Below are positions 16,200 to 24,497 of a stretch of 64,000 nt of DNA, piece after piece (the first letter of the stretch is position 1; every line of letters starts with the position of its first letter). The translations under genes and the position numbers were made by a program. The stretch is from Betaproteobacteria bacterium (GTDB lineage Bacteria > Pseudomonadota > Gammaproteobacteria > Burkholderiales > Rhodocyclaceae): assembly GCA_016234745.1 (NCBI GenBank), contig JACRAR010000037.1, forward strand, positions 23,975 to 87,974, read 5' to 3'. The notes under the pieces were generated by a model. That model saw only the letters and a program-made list of their open reading frames with translations. It was not told the origin of the DNA and searched no databases.

Positions 16200-16622
16200 A
16201 TGAATACCAACGACCTCATTCTCTTGCTGTGCGTTTTGGCTTTTGCCGTCTTCCTCGGCGGAATCGTGCCGGCCTGCCGCCGGTCTCCTGTTGCTTCTGA
16301 AGCACTTCCCAGTCGATCGGTGACCGACCCGGTGCTGCCGGCCATCCAGGCACAGGCAGTTGCTCGCCTGATCCGTCTACCGCATTTCCGGCGCATTCCC
16401 GACGGCTCGCTCGTCGACTTCTACTGCGGTTCCCGACTGACGGTCTGCGGGTGCAAGCAACTGCCCTATCCCCATCTCGTCGTCCAGTATGGCGACGCAC
16501 TGGCCGTGGCGTTCGAATCTGATGGCGCCTTGGAGCAATACGTCGCGGTCCAAGAGGCAATCGCACCTGCATTGATATTTGGCGTCAATTTGTTCCATTC
16601 AACTGCCGCGGAGGATCGCTGA
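16200..16622 (+). CDS. Hypothetical protein with an N-terminal membrane segment (transposon accessory)
   Basis: This 140-residue protein starts MNTNDLILLLCVLAFAVFLG, a clear single membrane anchor of about 20 residues. It is followed by a soluble part with three closely spaced cysteines (DFYCGSRLTVCGCKQ). I do not recognise the family. ATG 16200 has a good ribosome site (AAGGA). The next gene begins one base after its stop, so the three small genes downstream of tnsC form one unit. Confidence 0.6.
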   Translation: MNTNDLILLLCVLAFAVFLGGIVPACRRSPVASEALPSRSVTDPVLPAIQAQAVARLIRLPHFRRIPDGSLVDFYCGSRLTVCGCKQLPYPHLVVQYGDALAVAFESDGALEQYVAVQEAIAPALIFGVNLFHSTAAEDR

Positions 16623-16623
16623 C

Positions 16624-16845
16624 ATGGCCTACCTTCCCGAAGCCTTTCTCGGCTCCCTCCGCATCGGCGCGACACCGGCCACTGTGGAAGTTCTGTTTGA
16701 AGAACCGCAGCTCTTCGTTGCCCACTACGCCACCGTCGCCGATATCCTGGACTGGCCCCGAGGATGTCGAAGCGGCACTAGACAAGGTGCGTTCATTGCC
16801 GGTGTGGAGGAGTGGTATCAGAGTTCTGCCGATGAGGAATCATGA
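16624..16845 (+). CDS. Hypothetical 73-residue protein (transposon accessory)
   Basis: A small acidic soluble protein (MAYLPEAFLGSLRIG...YQSSADEES) of no recognised family. It starts one base after the stop of the membrane-anchored protein upstream and ends in an ATGA overlap with the zinc-ribbon gene downstream. The overlap at both sides is the main evidence that it is real. Confidence 0.55.
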   Translation: MAYLPEAFLGSLRIGATPATVEVLFEEPQLFVAHYATVADILDWPRGCRSGTRQGAFIAGVEEWYQSSADEES

Positions 16846-17012
16846 AGCGCGCCAAACAAAGGTTGACCTTTAACAGTCATAAAACGCCTCCTGGTCAGCG
16901 GGCGTCGATAGCTCTTCAGGCCAAATGCGATCACGACTGGCAGCGGGATGGTCAAACGCTTACCGCGGTTCGGTGGACTTGCTGCAAGTGTCGGAAAAGC
17001 GAGTTTCGCTAA
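16842..17012 (+). CDS. Small zinc-ribbon-like protein, 56 residues
   Basis: ATG 16842 overlaps the previous stop (ATGA) and opens a frame of 56 codons to TAA 17010-17012. The product is basic and has one cysteine at residue 29 and three clustered near the C-terminus (RWTCCKCRKSEFR), compatible with a small zinc site. A second, truncated copy of its 3' half plus 64 downstream bases lies at 34019-34142 with most codons conserved (RWTCSNCQKSEF). This indicates that the frame is a real gene carried by this family of elements. Its function is unknown; it may bind nucleic acid. Confidence 0.6.
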   Translation: MKRAKQRLTFNSHKTPPGQRASIALQAKCDHDWQRDGQTLTAVRWTCCKCRKSEFR

Positions 17013-17076
17013 TCCTTGTTTCCGAACTATGGCCTGACTGGAGTGAAGTGCGCGGAAGGGGAGGTTATGTTTAACG
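16953..17076 (+). repeat. 124-bp repeat, first copy (second at 34019-34142)
   Basis: This segment aligns without gaps to 34019-34142 in the same orientation. It covers the 3' end of the zinc-ribbon gene and 64 bases beyond it, ending near a shared GTTATGTT. The second copy lies just inside another transposon-end repeat and marks a related, deleted element. Confidence 0.7.
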
Positions 17077-17260
17077 TCGGCGATCACAAACGTATCAGCT
17101 TTAATACTTAATGTCTGGGTGAACTATCGTTTCAGATATATTCCTAGGCAAAGATTCTGCCCACCTCTAAGGTCCTACCTCATTGGACAAGTCTTCTTCG
17201 TAGCCGCATCCCAAGCAATCATGTAAGATTGTTCCAATCTAATGCGAACATCTAGGTCCC

Positions 17261-18283
17261 ATGGCTGCTCGTGGTGTAGCGATTGTTGGAGGAGGGCCGG
17301 CAGGTTGCAGTGCAGCATTGCACTGCAGCCAGTTGGGAATTCCGGTCGTTCTATTCGAGTCGCGCGACCGATATCGAGAAAAACCCTGTGGAGATGCACT
17401 CGTCGCGAGTGCCGTTGCGCTTATTCAGCGCTTTGGCTTGGGGCAGGAAGAGCTTTTTTCTCTCGGTGGTCGGCCATTCAACGAGATACGGTTTGGACGA
17501 GTTGAATCGGCCGGTGCCCATCGATCGTCGCCTCATCCAGGGGGCTGGGTCGTTCCCCGCGCGGCTCTAGATCAGGCCCTTCGTGATGTCGTGTCCAGGA
17601 CATGCGAGGTGCGTTACAGTTCGGCAGTAGCGGAGTTGTTTCCAAACGGCTCCGGAGTATCCGTCAAAGTATCTCAATCAGACGGAATGGGGGAGCACTT
17701 CAGAGCTGCGATTATCGCATCTGGGGCAGCGTCCCGTCTATCGAAGAGCCTCGGAATTGATGGCGCTCCGACGCAAGGCGTGGCATTCCGCGGGTATGTT
17801 GAAGGAGTACAACACCGGAACTCACTGCTGGTTGAATTGACGAGTAATCCCACGATGGAGTACCGGTGGGAGTTCCCGATCGACGCGAGTGCGAATGTGG
17901 GAGCCTGTTTGCTGGGGTTCAGCATCGGAGAATCCAAGGGTACCGCCGTGGCTGGCCTGAAATCGCTCGTCGCCGGTTTTGGGATAACGAAATTCTCTGG
18001 TGGTGTTGAACCTCTCTGGAGTGGCAACGGACGAAGATGGCATCATGCTTCTGGGATAGTCAGTTGTGGTGACTGCGCCGGCATCGTCGATCCAATTACC
18101 GGTGAGGGAATAACGGCGGCGCTCATGAGCGGTGAAATGGCAGCGTTCGCAGTTGCGAGCTATATGGAAAACAGAGATATCATTACTCTTGAGCGATTCT
18201 CGATGCGAATTGGGGAGACGTTTTCGGCGAAATACACGGCGCAGAAGGACATCGTATCAAGCATGCTAGCGTCCTTGGAATGA
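17261..18283 (+). CDS. Geranylgeranyl reductase family flavoprotein (archaeal-type lipid saturation)
   Basis: This 340-residue FAD-dependent reductase has the dinucleotide fold VAIVGGGPAGCSAAL at the N-terminus and KPCGDAL at 41-47. It also has the family signature YRWEFP at 201-206 followed by NVG, and GDCAGIVDPITGEGI at 270-284. Such enzymes saturate the isoprenoid chains of chlorophyll, menaquinone or, in archaea, of digeranylgeranylglyceryl phospholipids. The prenylglyceryl synthase and UbiA genes are in the same cargo cluster, so the lipid role is the best reading. ATG 17261 is the first gene of a four-gene rightward operon, and the next gene starts directly after its stop. Codon use and GC are lower than in the backbone. 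Confidence 0.85.
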   Translation: MAARGVAIVGGGPAGCSAALHCSQLGIPVVLFESRDRYREKPCGDALVASAVALIQRFGLGQEELFSLGGRPFNEIRFGRVESAGAHRSSPHPGGWVVPRAALDQALRDVVSRTCEVRYSSAVAELFPNGSGVSVKVSQSDGMGEHFRAAIIASGAASRLSKSLGIDGAPTQGVAFRGYVEGVQHRNSLLVELTSNPTMEYRWEFPIDASANVGACLLGFSIGESKGTAVAGLKSLVAGFGITKFSGGVEPLWSGNGRRWHHASGIVSCGDCAGIVDPITGEGITAALMSGEMAAFAVASYMENRDIITLERFSMRIGETFSAKYTAQKDIVSSMLASLE

Positions 18284-19483
18284 ATGCAAACAGAAGATCG
18301 TGGTGTCTCCGTCACGCCCTCCTTCTATGGTGATGCGATGAATACCGACCCTGTAGCGTCGGGCATGGCTTACCAACGTCCCTCGATACGCTGGCCTTGG
18401 ATTAACACCCCTTGGTCAAGGAAGCCCCCCCTTCATTACAGCTGCGTCTGGGAGGACGCCGACGTTCTTTGCGCGGCGCTCCAGCCGGTGGCACTAGGGC
18501 GGCGGCTACTGTCCATTTCGTCAGCAGGAGACAATGCGCTCGCATTGCTGACACTCGAGCCAAGCGAAGTCGCCGCGATCGATATCGATCCCACGCAACT
18601 TGCGGCGCTTGACTTGCGCTCGCGGGCGTTCGAGGCGCTCGACCACGACGATGTTCTCGTGTTTCTCGGTGTGCGAGAGGGTCACAATCGAGCGACTATT
18701 TACCGCACACTCCGCTCGGCGCTGTCGCGATCGAGCCGCGAGTTCTGGGATAACGTGCCGAACGCGATTCAGGCTGGAATTATTCATTGTGGCAGATTCG
18801 AGCGATACATGCGCTGGTTTCGATGCCTTCTCCCGCAGCGCACGCGCGCCGCGATGCGACGGCTCGCGGACGCAAACGGATCCGAGGAGCGCTCACGTAT
18901 TTTTGATGAAGAATACGACGGATTGCTGTGGCGTACGCTGAGCGCGGTTGCGTTTGCCCCACGAACGATATCAACGTTCGATAAACGGCGTCCATATCTT
19001 GATCGCGCATCCAGCGATGTTGTTGAAATGATGCGTCGACGTCTGAAAAATGTCCTTACGGCGGCCCCATGGAACGAGAGTTCCTATCTTACCTATTTTT
19101 TTACGGGCAACTATGGCTACGGCGCCTTACCCCTCTATCTACGGCCAGAACATCATGATGCCATTCGGTCAGGAATCAGTCGGCTTTCCATTCATAACGT
19201 TGACCTGGCGGATTCGGCCGTGCTCGGGCGATTCAGTGGATTCAACCTTTCCAACGTTCTTGATTACAATGCACCAGATTCCTTCGGCAGAACCTATCGC
19301 GGTGTGCTTTCGGCTGCTGAACCTGGGGCGCGACTCGTCTATTGGTCTGCCTCTGCTGACTCGCAACGCCCCACAGGATCAACTTGCGTGCAGTCGGTGG
19401 CCGAGGCGAAGCGCCTCCAAGAGCGCGATCGTGTTGGCGCATATGAATCGTTTCATATTGACGAAGTCTGCGCGCCGATATAG
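18284..19483 (+). CDS. DUF3419 (BtaA-like) S-adenosylmethionine aminocarboxypropyl transferase
   Basis: This 399-residue protein resembles BtaA, which moves the 3-amino-3-carboxypropyl group of S-adenosylmethionine onto diacylglycerol in betaine-lipid synthesis. Recognisable parts are HYSCVWEDADVL (51-62), SISSAGDNALALL (77-89), DIDPTQLAALDL (100-111) and GRFERYMRWFRCLLPQR. These form the SAM-binding Rossmann core of the family. The first ATG abuts the stop of the reductase gene. In this context the acceptor is more likely a prenylglyceryl ether lipid than diacylglycerol, which is inference. No BtaB-type N-methyltransferase lies nearby, so a full trimethylated betaine headgroup is not predicted. 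Confidence 0.75.
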   Translation: MQTEDRGVSVTPSFYGDAMNTDPVASGMAYQRPSIRWPWINTPWSRKPPLHYSCVWEDADVLCAALQPVALGRRLLSISSAGDNALALLTLEPSEVAAIDIDPTQLAALDLRSRAFEALDHDDVLVFLGVREGHNRATIYRTLRSALSRSSREFWDNVPNAIQAGIIHCGRFERYMRWFRCLLPQRTRAAMRRLADANGSEERSRIFDEEYDGLLWRTLSAVAFAPRTISTFDKRRPYLDRASSDVVEMMRRRLKNVLTAAPWNESSYLTYFFTGNYGYGALPLYLRPEHHDAIRSGISRLSIHNVDLADSAVLGRFSGFNLSNVLDYNAPDSFGRTYRGVLSAAEPGARLVYWSASADSQRPTGSTCVQSVAEAKRLQERDRVGAYESFHIDEVCAPI

Positions 19484-19526
19484 GTTGCGAAGTTAGGCCA
19501 TCCCGGCGAATGAAAGAGAAAGTGCT

Positions 19527-20936
19527 GTGATTACCGATCTTCCGGATATCTGGCGGCGCACATCGTCTCTGTTGAATGAGGAGGTGGACGCGATCGTTCT
19601 CGTCGCGTTCCGTCTGCTTTTTTACCGTCTTGAAGATGACGGTTTCTTTCCTGGTTCTCCCGGATTGATCGATACGGTACGCGGAGAGGCGCCGGTTCCC
19701 CGTGAACTCAAAACGCTGATGCGAAACGGTGAATCCGGCGATGTCCAAACGTTCGTCCGCCTCGTTGAAGATCGATTGATCTCTCGTGACACTAGGGCGG
19801 TTGCCTCTTTGGCCTTCGCGATCGATCGAGTGTATGGGCCCTATTTATCGGAGAGCCTCAAAGACGGGGACCCCGGCCGCCAGCGAATCGTAGCCGAAGC
19901 CGTTAACGCGGCGAACCGTGCTCTTCGCCTAGAAGGGCTCCACGCGATTGTTCTAGTACGGTTACAGCGTTATTGGTCGAAGTACGAGAATTACGCCCCT
20001 GAAATTCCACCACAGGATTTCCCTTCGGAATTTCTTCATTTTGTTCCTCTCACCACAAAACTAAGCCGCGTTGACTACAGCAGGATACACGGCAGCGACC
20101 CACGCATGATTGTGGTCGCGCTTTGGCCGGTTGAAGGGCCAAAATTTGGCGATCCTGAACTGAACGTGAGCCCGCCTGTAAGTGGTATGAGTAAGTTTCG
20201 CTTCAAGCCTTGGAAGGATCTTCCGACGGGCAATCAGGCCCAACACCAATCGTTTGCAAATCGAATCGCCAAGTATGTCACCAGTGCCGATGACGCCAGG
20301 GGTTTGATTTACGTCGTAGCTGCGCCTGAACTCATGTTGGCACCGGAGGTCCATCGCACCATCAACGAAGCAGTCGCAACTCGGCGAAATGCAGCGTGGA
20401 TTGTGTTTCCCGGATCTTACCATTTCGAGCTGGGGAAACACGTCGTCAACCTTGCAGTGATGCACGTCGGCGGCGTGATCAATAAGAATGACTTATTTGT
20501 TGACCACGCGTGTGGAGCCGTCGCGGCAGTGAAGGGAATTCCCTTCGTTGAGCGCTACCAGGGACTAGAATACGTAGAAGACATTGACCGTACTGCTTCG
20601 TCTATTCATGTGCTGGATAGCCCCATCGGAAGAATCGCAGTAATGATCTGCCGTGACTTTCTCGAGGGTAGACTCACAGAAGAAGTCCTTTCGATGGGTA
20701 TTGATCACCTTTTCGTGCTCTCGATGTCGCCCGACAGTGGCTTCAAATTTGAAACGGCGATGGAAGGTGCGAGCAACCGGTTGACAGGGACGTTCGTCGT
20801 AAACGCGTTTACTAAACGCGATTCCAAATTCTTTGATGCTGGTTACCGCAAACCGTTGAAAGATGAGAGAGTTGTTCGGAAGCCACCCACAAGCGACGAA
20901 CCTTTCTGTGTCGTTGTCCTCAAGCCTGACCAATGA
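19527..20936 (+). CDS. Carbon-nitrogen hydrolase (nitrilase-fold) protein with a unique N-terminal domain
   Basis: The C-terminal half of this 469-residue protein (about 190-469) is a nitrilase superfamily domain with a possible Glu-Lys-Cys triad: Glu268 in VVAAPELML, Lys320 in VINKNDLF, and Cys375 in AVMICRDFLEG. Such enzymes hydrolyse or form amide and nitrile bonds, and some are amidases or N-acyltransferases. The first 160 residues are mainly helical and unlike known nitrilase partners. The start is GTG 19527 behind GAAAGAGAAAG, and an ATG 17 bases upstream is out of frame. It overlaps the next gene by four bases (ATGA). It may act on an amide of the lipid headgroup or on its amino-acid donor. 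Confidence 0.7.
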   Translation: MITDLPDIWRRTSSLLNEEVDAIVLVAFRLLFYRLEDDGFFPGSPGLIDTVRGEAPVPRELKTLMRNGESGDVQTFVRLVEDRLISRDTRAVASLAFAIDRVYGPYLSESLKDGDPGRQRIVAEAVNAANRALRLEGLHAIVLVRLQRYWSKYENYAPEIPPQDFPSEFLHFVPLTTKLSRVDYSRIHGSDPRMIVVALWPVEGPKFGDPELNVSPPVSGMSKFRFKPWKDLPTGNQAQHQSFANRIAKYVTSADDARGLIYVVAAPELMLAPEVHRTINEAVATRRNAAWIVFPGSYHFELGKHVVNLAVMHVGGVINKNDLFVDHACGAVAAVKGIPFVERYQGLEYVEDIDRTASSIHVLDSPIGRIAVMICRDFLEGRLTEEVLSMGIDHLFVLSMSPDSGFKFETAMEGASNRLTGTFVVNAFTKRDSKFFDAGYRKPLKDERVVRKPPTSDEPFCVVVLKPDQ

Positions 20937-21574
20937 GTCAACCGGCCGAGTGGTTTGAAAATCTCGTTATCGATGGCGGTATTGTACGTCGCTCAGACGG
21001 GAAGCTGGCTATTGGAGCCGTTCTGGTTATTGAGAAGGGCACAGGCGAAATCATCGTCGTGACTAAGGCCCGCAAGCCCGGCTATGCGTTCAGCGATCTC
21101 GATGCTTTACCCGGTGGCCTGCTGCGGAGTACCGGAAGCGATCCGATCGAACGGAGCGTTCTAGATCGAATCGCGATCGAATCGCTTGCCCGTCGCTCGG
21201 CTGCGGAGGCCGGCTTCGTGTGCGCAGTGTCGCCAAAGCCGATCTATTCTGTAGGTCCACCCACAACATCCTACGTCGTCGGTGGTGTTCAACAATACGT
21301 GCTCGTCGTTCCCTATTCCGCGACGGCTGCAAGCGACTTCACGCCGGTCGCCGCCGACCGATCCGTCACCGCTGCGCGATGGATGGATCCGTTGGCGGTG
21401 ATTCCGAATCTCTCTCCTGCGAGCTGCATAATCGTATGCTCGGTTATGTGGACTCGGTTCAGTTCGGTCGATCGAACAGCGTGCAGACCTGCTCTTGAAA
21501 CGGCGGTCGAATCGTGTCAGGAGTGGGCTCGTCAAGTTGGCGCGCCGCCGGTTGACGTTTCATGGCTTCGATGA
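20933..21574 (+). CDS. Nudix-like protein with a degenerate catalytic box
   Basis: This 213-residue protein has a Nudix-type fold signature. LPGGLLRSTGSDP is followed by ESLARRSAAEAGF, which replaces the usual REUXEEXG glutamates with less acidic residues. The C-terminus is unassigned. The loss of acidic residues suggests weak hydrolase activity or a binding role, perhaps for a nucleotide-linked or pyrophosphate intermediate such as a prenyl diphosphate. It starts inside the nitrilase-type gene (ATGA overlap) and converges with the MFS gene, whose stop is adjacent on the other strand. Confidence 0.55.
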   Translation: MSQPAEWFENLVIDGGIVRRSDGKLAIGAVLVIEKGTGEIIVVTKARKPGYAFSDLDALPGGLLRSTGSDPIERSVLDRIAIESLARRSAAEAGFVCAVSPKPIYSVGPPTTSYVVGGVQQYVLVVPYSATAASDFTPVAADRSVTAARWMDPLAVIPNLSPASCIIVCSVMWTRFSSVDRTACRPALETAVESCQEWARQVGAPPVDVSWLR

Positions 21575-22873
21575 TTAGGCGGGCATCTTGTCCGACCGGA
21601 CGGTCTCGGGCTCAGGTAAGCCTCTTGCGACCCAAACACCAGCAAAGAGTAGCACAGCCATCGCCAGCATTGCGCTCCGGTGTGCCCATTGTCCGTAGTC
21701 AGCCAGAAGCCAGACGACTGCTCCCCAGATGAGCGGACCGAGTATTGCCGAAAATCGTTCCGCCACGGAATACAGACCAAAATACAATCCCATGCGATCG
21801 TCCTTTCCTGCTACTGCGAGATAAGCGCGGGATAGTGCCCACGCGGCGCCAAAAAGCAACCCGCATGGTGCGAAGAAGGCCAAGAACACGGCAAACGACG
21901 GTGCAAAAGCAATCCCAACTAATCCAACGCACCAGCCCCAAAGCACAAGGACCAGGAGCCGGCGGATACCGTAGCGGAGCGCAAGCGCGCCTGCCGCCAT
22001 CGCGCCGATCCCAGCCGTGATAAGCGCGACCAGCACGGTCAATGCCACTTTTTCGCTCGGCAGCGACCAAACTTCGCGAAGGTAGATGGGGATGAACAAC
22101 TGCACTGATAGTATCGCATCGCCATAGAGATAAAACGCTAGCAGGAATCGGCGGATAGTTCGGTCGCGTGTGGAATCTAGTAGTTGATCCAAGGACTCGC
22201 GATAGCGTCCGCGAATTGTGATTTCGGCTACCGGAGAGGAGCCTTCGCGATCATGCAAGAAACAAAGGACGACTAATACCGTAACACCGGAGATCAGGCC
22301 TGCTGGTGCGAGGGTGAAAATTCCGCCAGGCGGCAGCAGCGGCGGAATTCCGGTCGTGACAAGCGGCAGTACGAGGAATATTCCGACGATGGATCCAAAA
22401 TGTCCCAATCCTTCGCCAACTCCCGACAGTATCGAGGTCGAACGGCCAGTGATCAGCCGCGGGAGCATCGAGTCATAGAAAATCAAGCTCGTTTGATAGA
22501 AGTAGTTTAGAAAGAAGAACAGGATGAGTACTGCAACGGCGCGGGGTAGCCCATCCTCAAGGCTAAGCACAACTACAGGAATGAGGACAGCGCAAAGCGT
22601 AATAAGTACCGTCTGCCAACGAAGCCACGTCACGCGGTGCGTCGTTCGGTCGACAATCCATCCAACGACTGGAGCGGTCAGTAGTAGCGCGACCGTGGAA
22701 GCCGCAAAGCTGAATCCATACCAAAACTCGCGGATGCCGTGCGTAGTCACCCACTGCGAAATGTAGAGTGACCCGTTGATGATCACGAAGGAGTTGCAGA
22801 AATCAAAGAGACTCCACGCCACGCGGATTCTCCGTCGAGGCGCAACCCCAGATGCAGCCTTCGTCTCACTCAT
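21575..22873 (-). CDS. MFS transporter, UMF1/Atg22-like
   Basis: This 432-residue protein has about twelve hydrophobic segments and opens with AWSLFDFCNSFVIINGSLY, the typical first-helix sequence of the UMF1 (Atg22-like) branch of the major facilitator superfamily. GWIVDRTTHR after the second segment is the usual cytoplasmic loop. The start ATG 22873 is preceded by GAGGAGG; further upstream codons belong to the preceding gene. It is the last gene of a five-gene leftward operon with an eight-base overlap to the prenylglyceryl synthase. It may export a product or take up a precursor; the substrate cannot be read from sequence. Confidence 0.8.
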   Translation of the reverse strand: MSETKAASGVAPRRRIRVAWSLFDFCNSFVIINGSLYISQWVTTHGIREFWYGFSFAASTVALLLTAPVVGWIVDRTTHRVTWLRWQTVLITLCAVLIPVVVLSLEDGLPRAVAVLILFFFLNYFYQTSLIFYDSMLPRLITGRSTSILSGVGEGLGHFGSIVGIFLVLPLVTTGIPPLLPPGGIFTLAPAGLISGVTVLVVLCFLHDREGSSPVAEITIRGRYRESLDQLLDSTRDRTIRRFLLAFYLYGDAILSVQLFIPIYLREVWSLPSEKVALTVLVALITAGIGAMAAGALALRYGIRRLLVLVLWGWCVGLVGIAFAPSFAVFLAFFAPCGLLFGAAWALSRAYLAVAGKDDRMGLYFGLYSVAERFSAILGPLIWGAVVWLLADYGQWAHRSAMLAMAVLLFAGVWVARGLPEPETVRSDKMPA

Positions 22874-23624
22874 GATTTCCTCCTCGCGGCACAATGGCTC
22901 CGAATGACGCATATTTTGAACGTGACGTCGCCCCCTCGAACACCGACCCCACGACCACGACGTCTGCACCAGCAGAAAATGCTCTTTCGGCTTCTTCCGG
23001 GCGACGAATTCCACCACCGACGACAAGGGAAACGCCCACTGCCGCTCTAACGGCGGCAATCACTTCGGCGGGAACACACTCGATCGCACCACTCCCAGCG
23101 TCAAGATAAACACACCTAGCGCCGGTCAACTCACCGCATAACGCCAACGTGGCCGCAATTTCCGGCTTGTCGCGCGGTAGTGGGACGCCCTGCAACCCAT
23201 GGCTTGACGAGGTAATACGGCCGCCATCAACGGCTAGATAGGCCATTGGAACGACAGGAGTGCCTAGCCCCTTGAGAGCGGGTGTGGCACGGTAGGCCTG
23301 CCCCAACAATTCACCAGCGGCTGAAAGCGTACCAATGAGAGGTAACAGTACTCCGGAAAGCCCCGGCACAAGCGTTGTCTCTGCCGCTGATAGTCCGAGG
23401 ATCGCGAATATCGGCAGGCTGCACTGGCATCCGGCGTCGACCGCGGCGCGTGTAATGTCTCTACCGTCCGCACGATGAAGGAACGTGCCGCCAATCCACG
23501 CTCCTGTGAAGCCGTTACTGGACGCAAGTCGAATTGCATCCGTCGCGTTTGGTCCGGTGGTGCGATCAGGGTCGATAAGTAGCACTAGGCCACCCTCGCC
23601 AAATGGTGACGAGCGTCCGATCAT
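22866..23624 (-). CDS. Geranylgeranylglyceryl phosphate synthase homologue (PcrB/GGGPS family)
   Basis: This 252-residue TIM-barrel protein has the GGGPS/PcrB landmarks: LLIDPDRT (15-22) near the start, YLDAGSGA (173-180), VVGGGIRRPEEA (201-212) and GADVVVVGSVFE (219-230). The family joins a polyprenyl diphosphate to sn-glycerol-1-phosphate, the first committed step of archaeal ether lipids. Bacillus PcrB uses a C35 chain and its product is not a membrane lipid. Adjacent UbiA and reductase genes favour the full archaeal-type route here. The start ATG 23624 overlaps the UbiA stop (ATGA). No glycerol-1-phosphate dehydrogenase is seen in the window, so its acceptor must come from elsewhere or be different. 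Confidence 0.82.
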   Translation of the reverse strand: MIGRSSPFGEGGLVLLIDPDRTTGPNATDAIRLASSNGFTGAWIGGTFLHRADGRDITRAAVDAGCQCSLPIFAILGLSAAETTLVPGLSGVLLPLIGTLSAAGELLGQAYRATPALKGLGTPVVPMAYLAVDGGRITSSSHGLQGVPLPRDKPEIAATLALCGELTGARCVYLDAGSGAIECVPAEVIAAVRAAVGVSLVVGGGIRRPEEAERAFSAGADVVVVGSVFEGATSRSKYASFGAIVPRGGNHE

Positions 23625-24490
23625 AGGATACTGCCGGCTATGAACACACCAAATACGGCGATGGCTGCATAGCGGTGCAATCGTTGTATTCGGCGGGCCG
23701 GCATGATGTCGGGCCAGGCGAATAACCAAGCGCTCGCAACAAAACCTGCGATACCGAGACCCGACGATATCATGCCGAAGGTGAAACCAGGCGGCCGGCC
23801 GAGAATGAGCGCGACACATCCAGCGGCAGCAATGGCGCTCGCACTTCGCGCGGCAATGGTTTTGCCTCGGAGTATTGGAATCGTGCGAAGTCCGGCAAGC
23901 CTATCGCCAGGCTCGTCTTCAATATCCTTCCAAATCTCGCGTGCCAGCATGAGCAAAAAGAGCACAAGTAGAAGCGATAGAATTTTCGGTGAATAACCTT
24001 GAAGCAGACCGGGCGAGGCAGATGTTGCCACGCAGAATGCAGTGAGAAGGTTTGCCAAGAGACCGGAGCGTCGCTTGAGCCCGAATGAATACCCGATCGC
24101 ACAACAGGACCATGCTATTTCGAGTACAAGAAATCGATCGAGAGGTACGAAGGCACCGGTAAGGAGCGCAACACCTGCGGCGATCATAACCGATGCGATG
24201 ATCCAGAGGGGTGTTTGGTCCACCCTCTGAAGGTAGCGATCCGGTCGGTTCACCCGATCACGTATGCGATCGACTAGGTCGTTTATCGCGTACGCGGTTG
24301 CGGCCAGCGCGGTCCAACTGATGAACAACAATACCAAGTCAAATCCAGCCCAGTGACGTCCTAACTGCGTCTCATCGACTGAGAACACGGCGAGTGCGCC
24401 GAGCAGCGTACTGTTCCCCATACGAAAGAGCTGCGCTAGTATTTCTGCGTGGTGGATCTTTGTAGGCAGTTGAAGAGTATTGAAGCCCAT
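23621..24490 (-). CDS. UbiA-family prenyltransferase, digeranylgeranylglyceryl phosphate synthase type
   Basis: This 289-residue integral membrane prenyltransferase has both Asp-rich motifs. The first is NDLVDRIRDRVNRPDR (about 70-85) and the second EIWKDIEDEPGD (about 185-196), followed by GLRTIP. The NDxxDxxxDxxNxPxR form and the KDIED-xx-GD form are characteristic of digeranylgeranylglyceryl phosphate synthases, which add the second isoprenoid ether chain. About eight or nine membrane helices are visible. ATG 24490 is used as start; TTG 24508, overlapping the upstream stop, is possible. Its stop overlaps the prenylglyceryl synthase start, so the two lipid enzymes are coupled. Confidence 0.85.
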   Translation of the reverse strand: MGFNTLQLPTKIHHAEILAQLFRMGNSTLLGALAVFSVDETQLGRHWAGFDLVLLFISWTALAATAYAINDLVDRIRDRVNRPDRYLQRVDQTPLWIIASVMIAAGVALLTGAFVPLDRFLVLEIAWSCCAIGYSFGLKRRSGLLANLLTAFCVATSASPGLLQGYSPKILSLLLVLFLLMLAREIWKDIEDEPGDRLAGLRTIPILRGKTIAARSASAIAAAGCVALILGRPPGFTFGMISSGLGIAGFVASAWLFAWPDIMPARRIQRLHRYAAIAVFGVFIAGSIL

Positions 24491-24497
24491 ACCGCTA

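Noticed and set aside
17013..17076. Integron attC-like site in the repeated 64 bases after the zinc-ribbon gene
   Set aside because: The GTTATGT sequence does not fit the core-site consensus and no matching inverse core is found.
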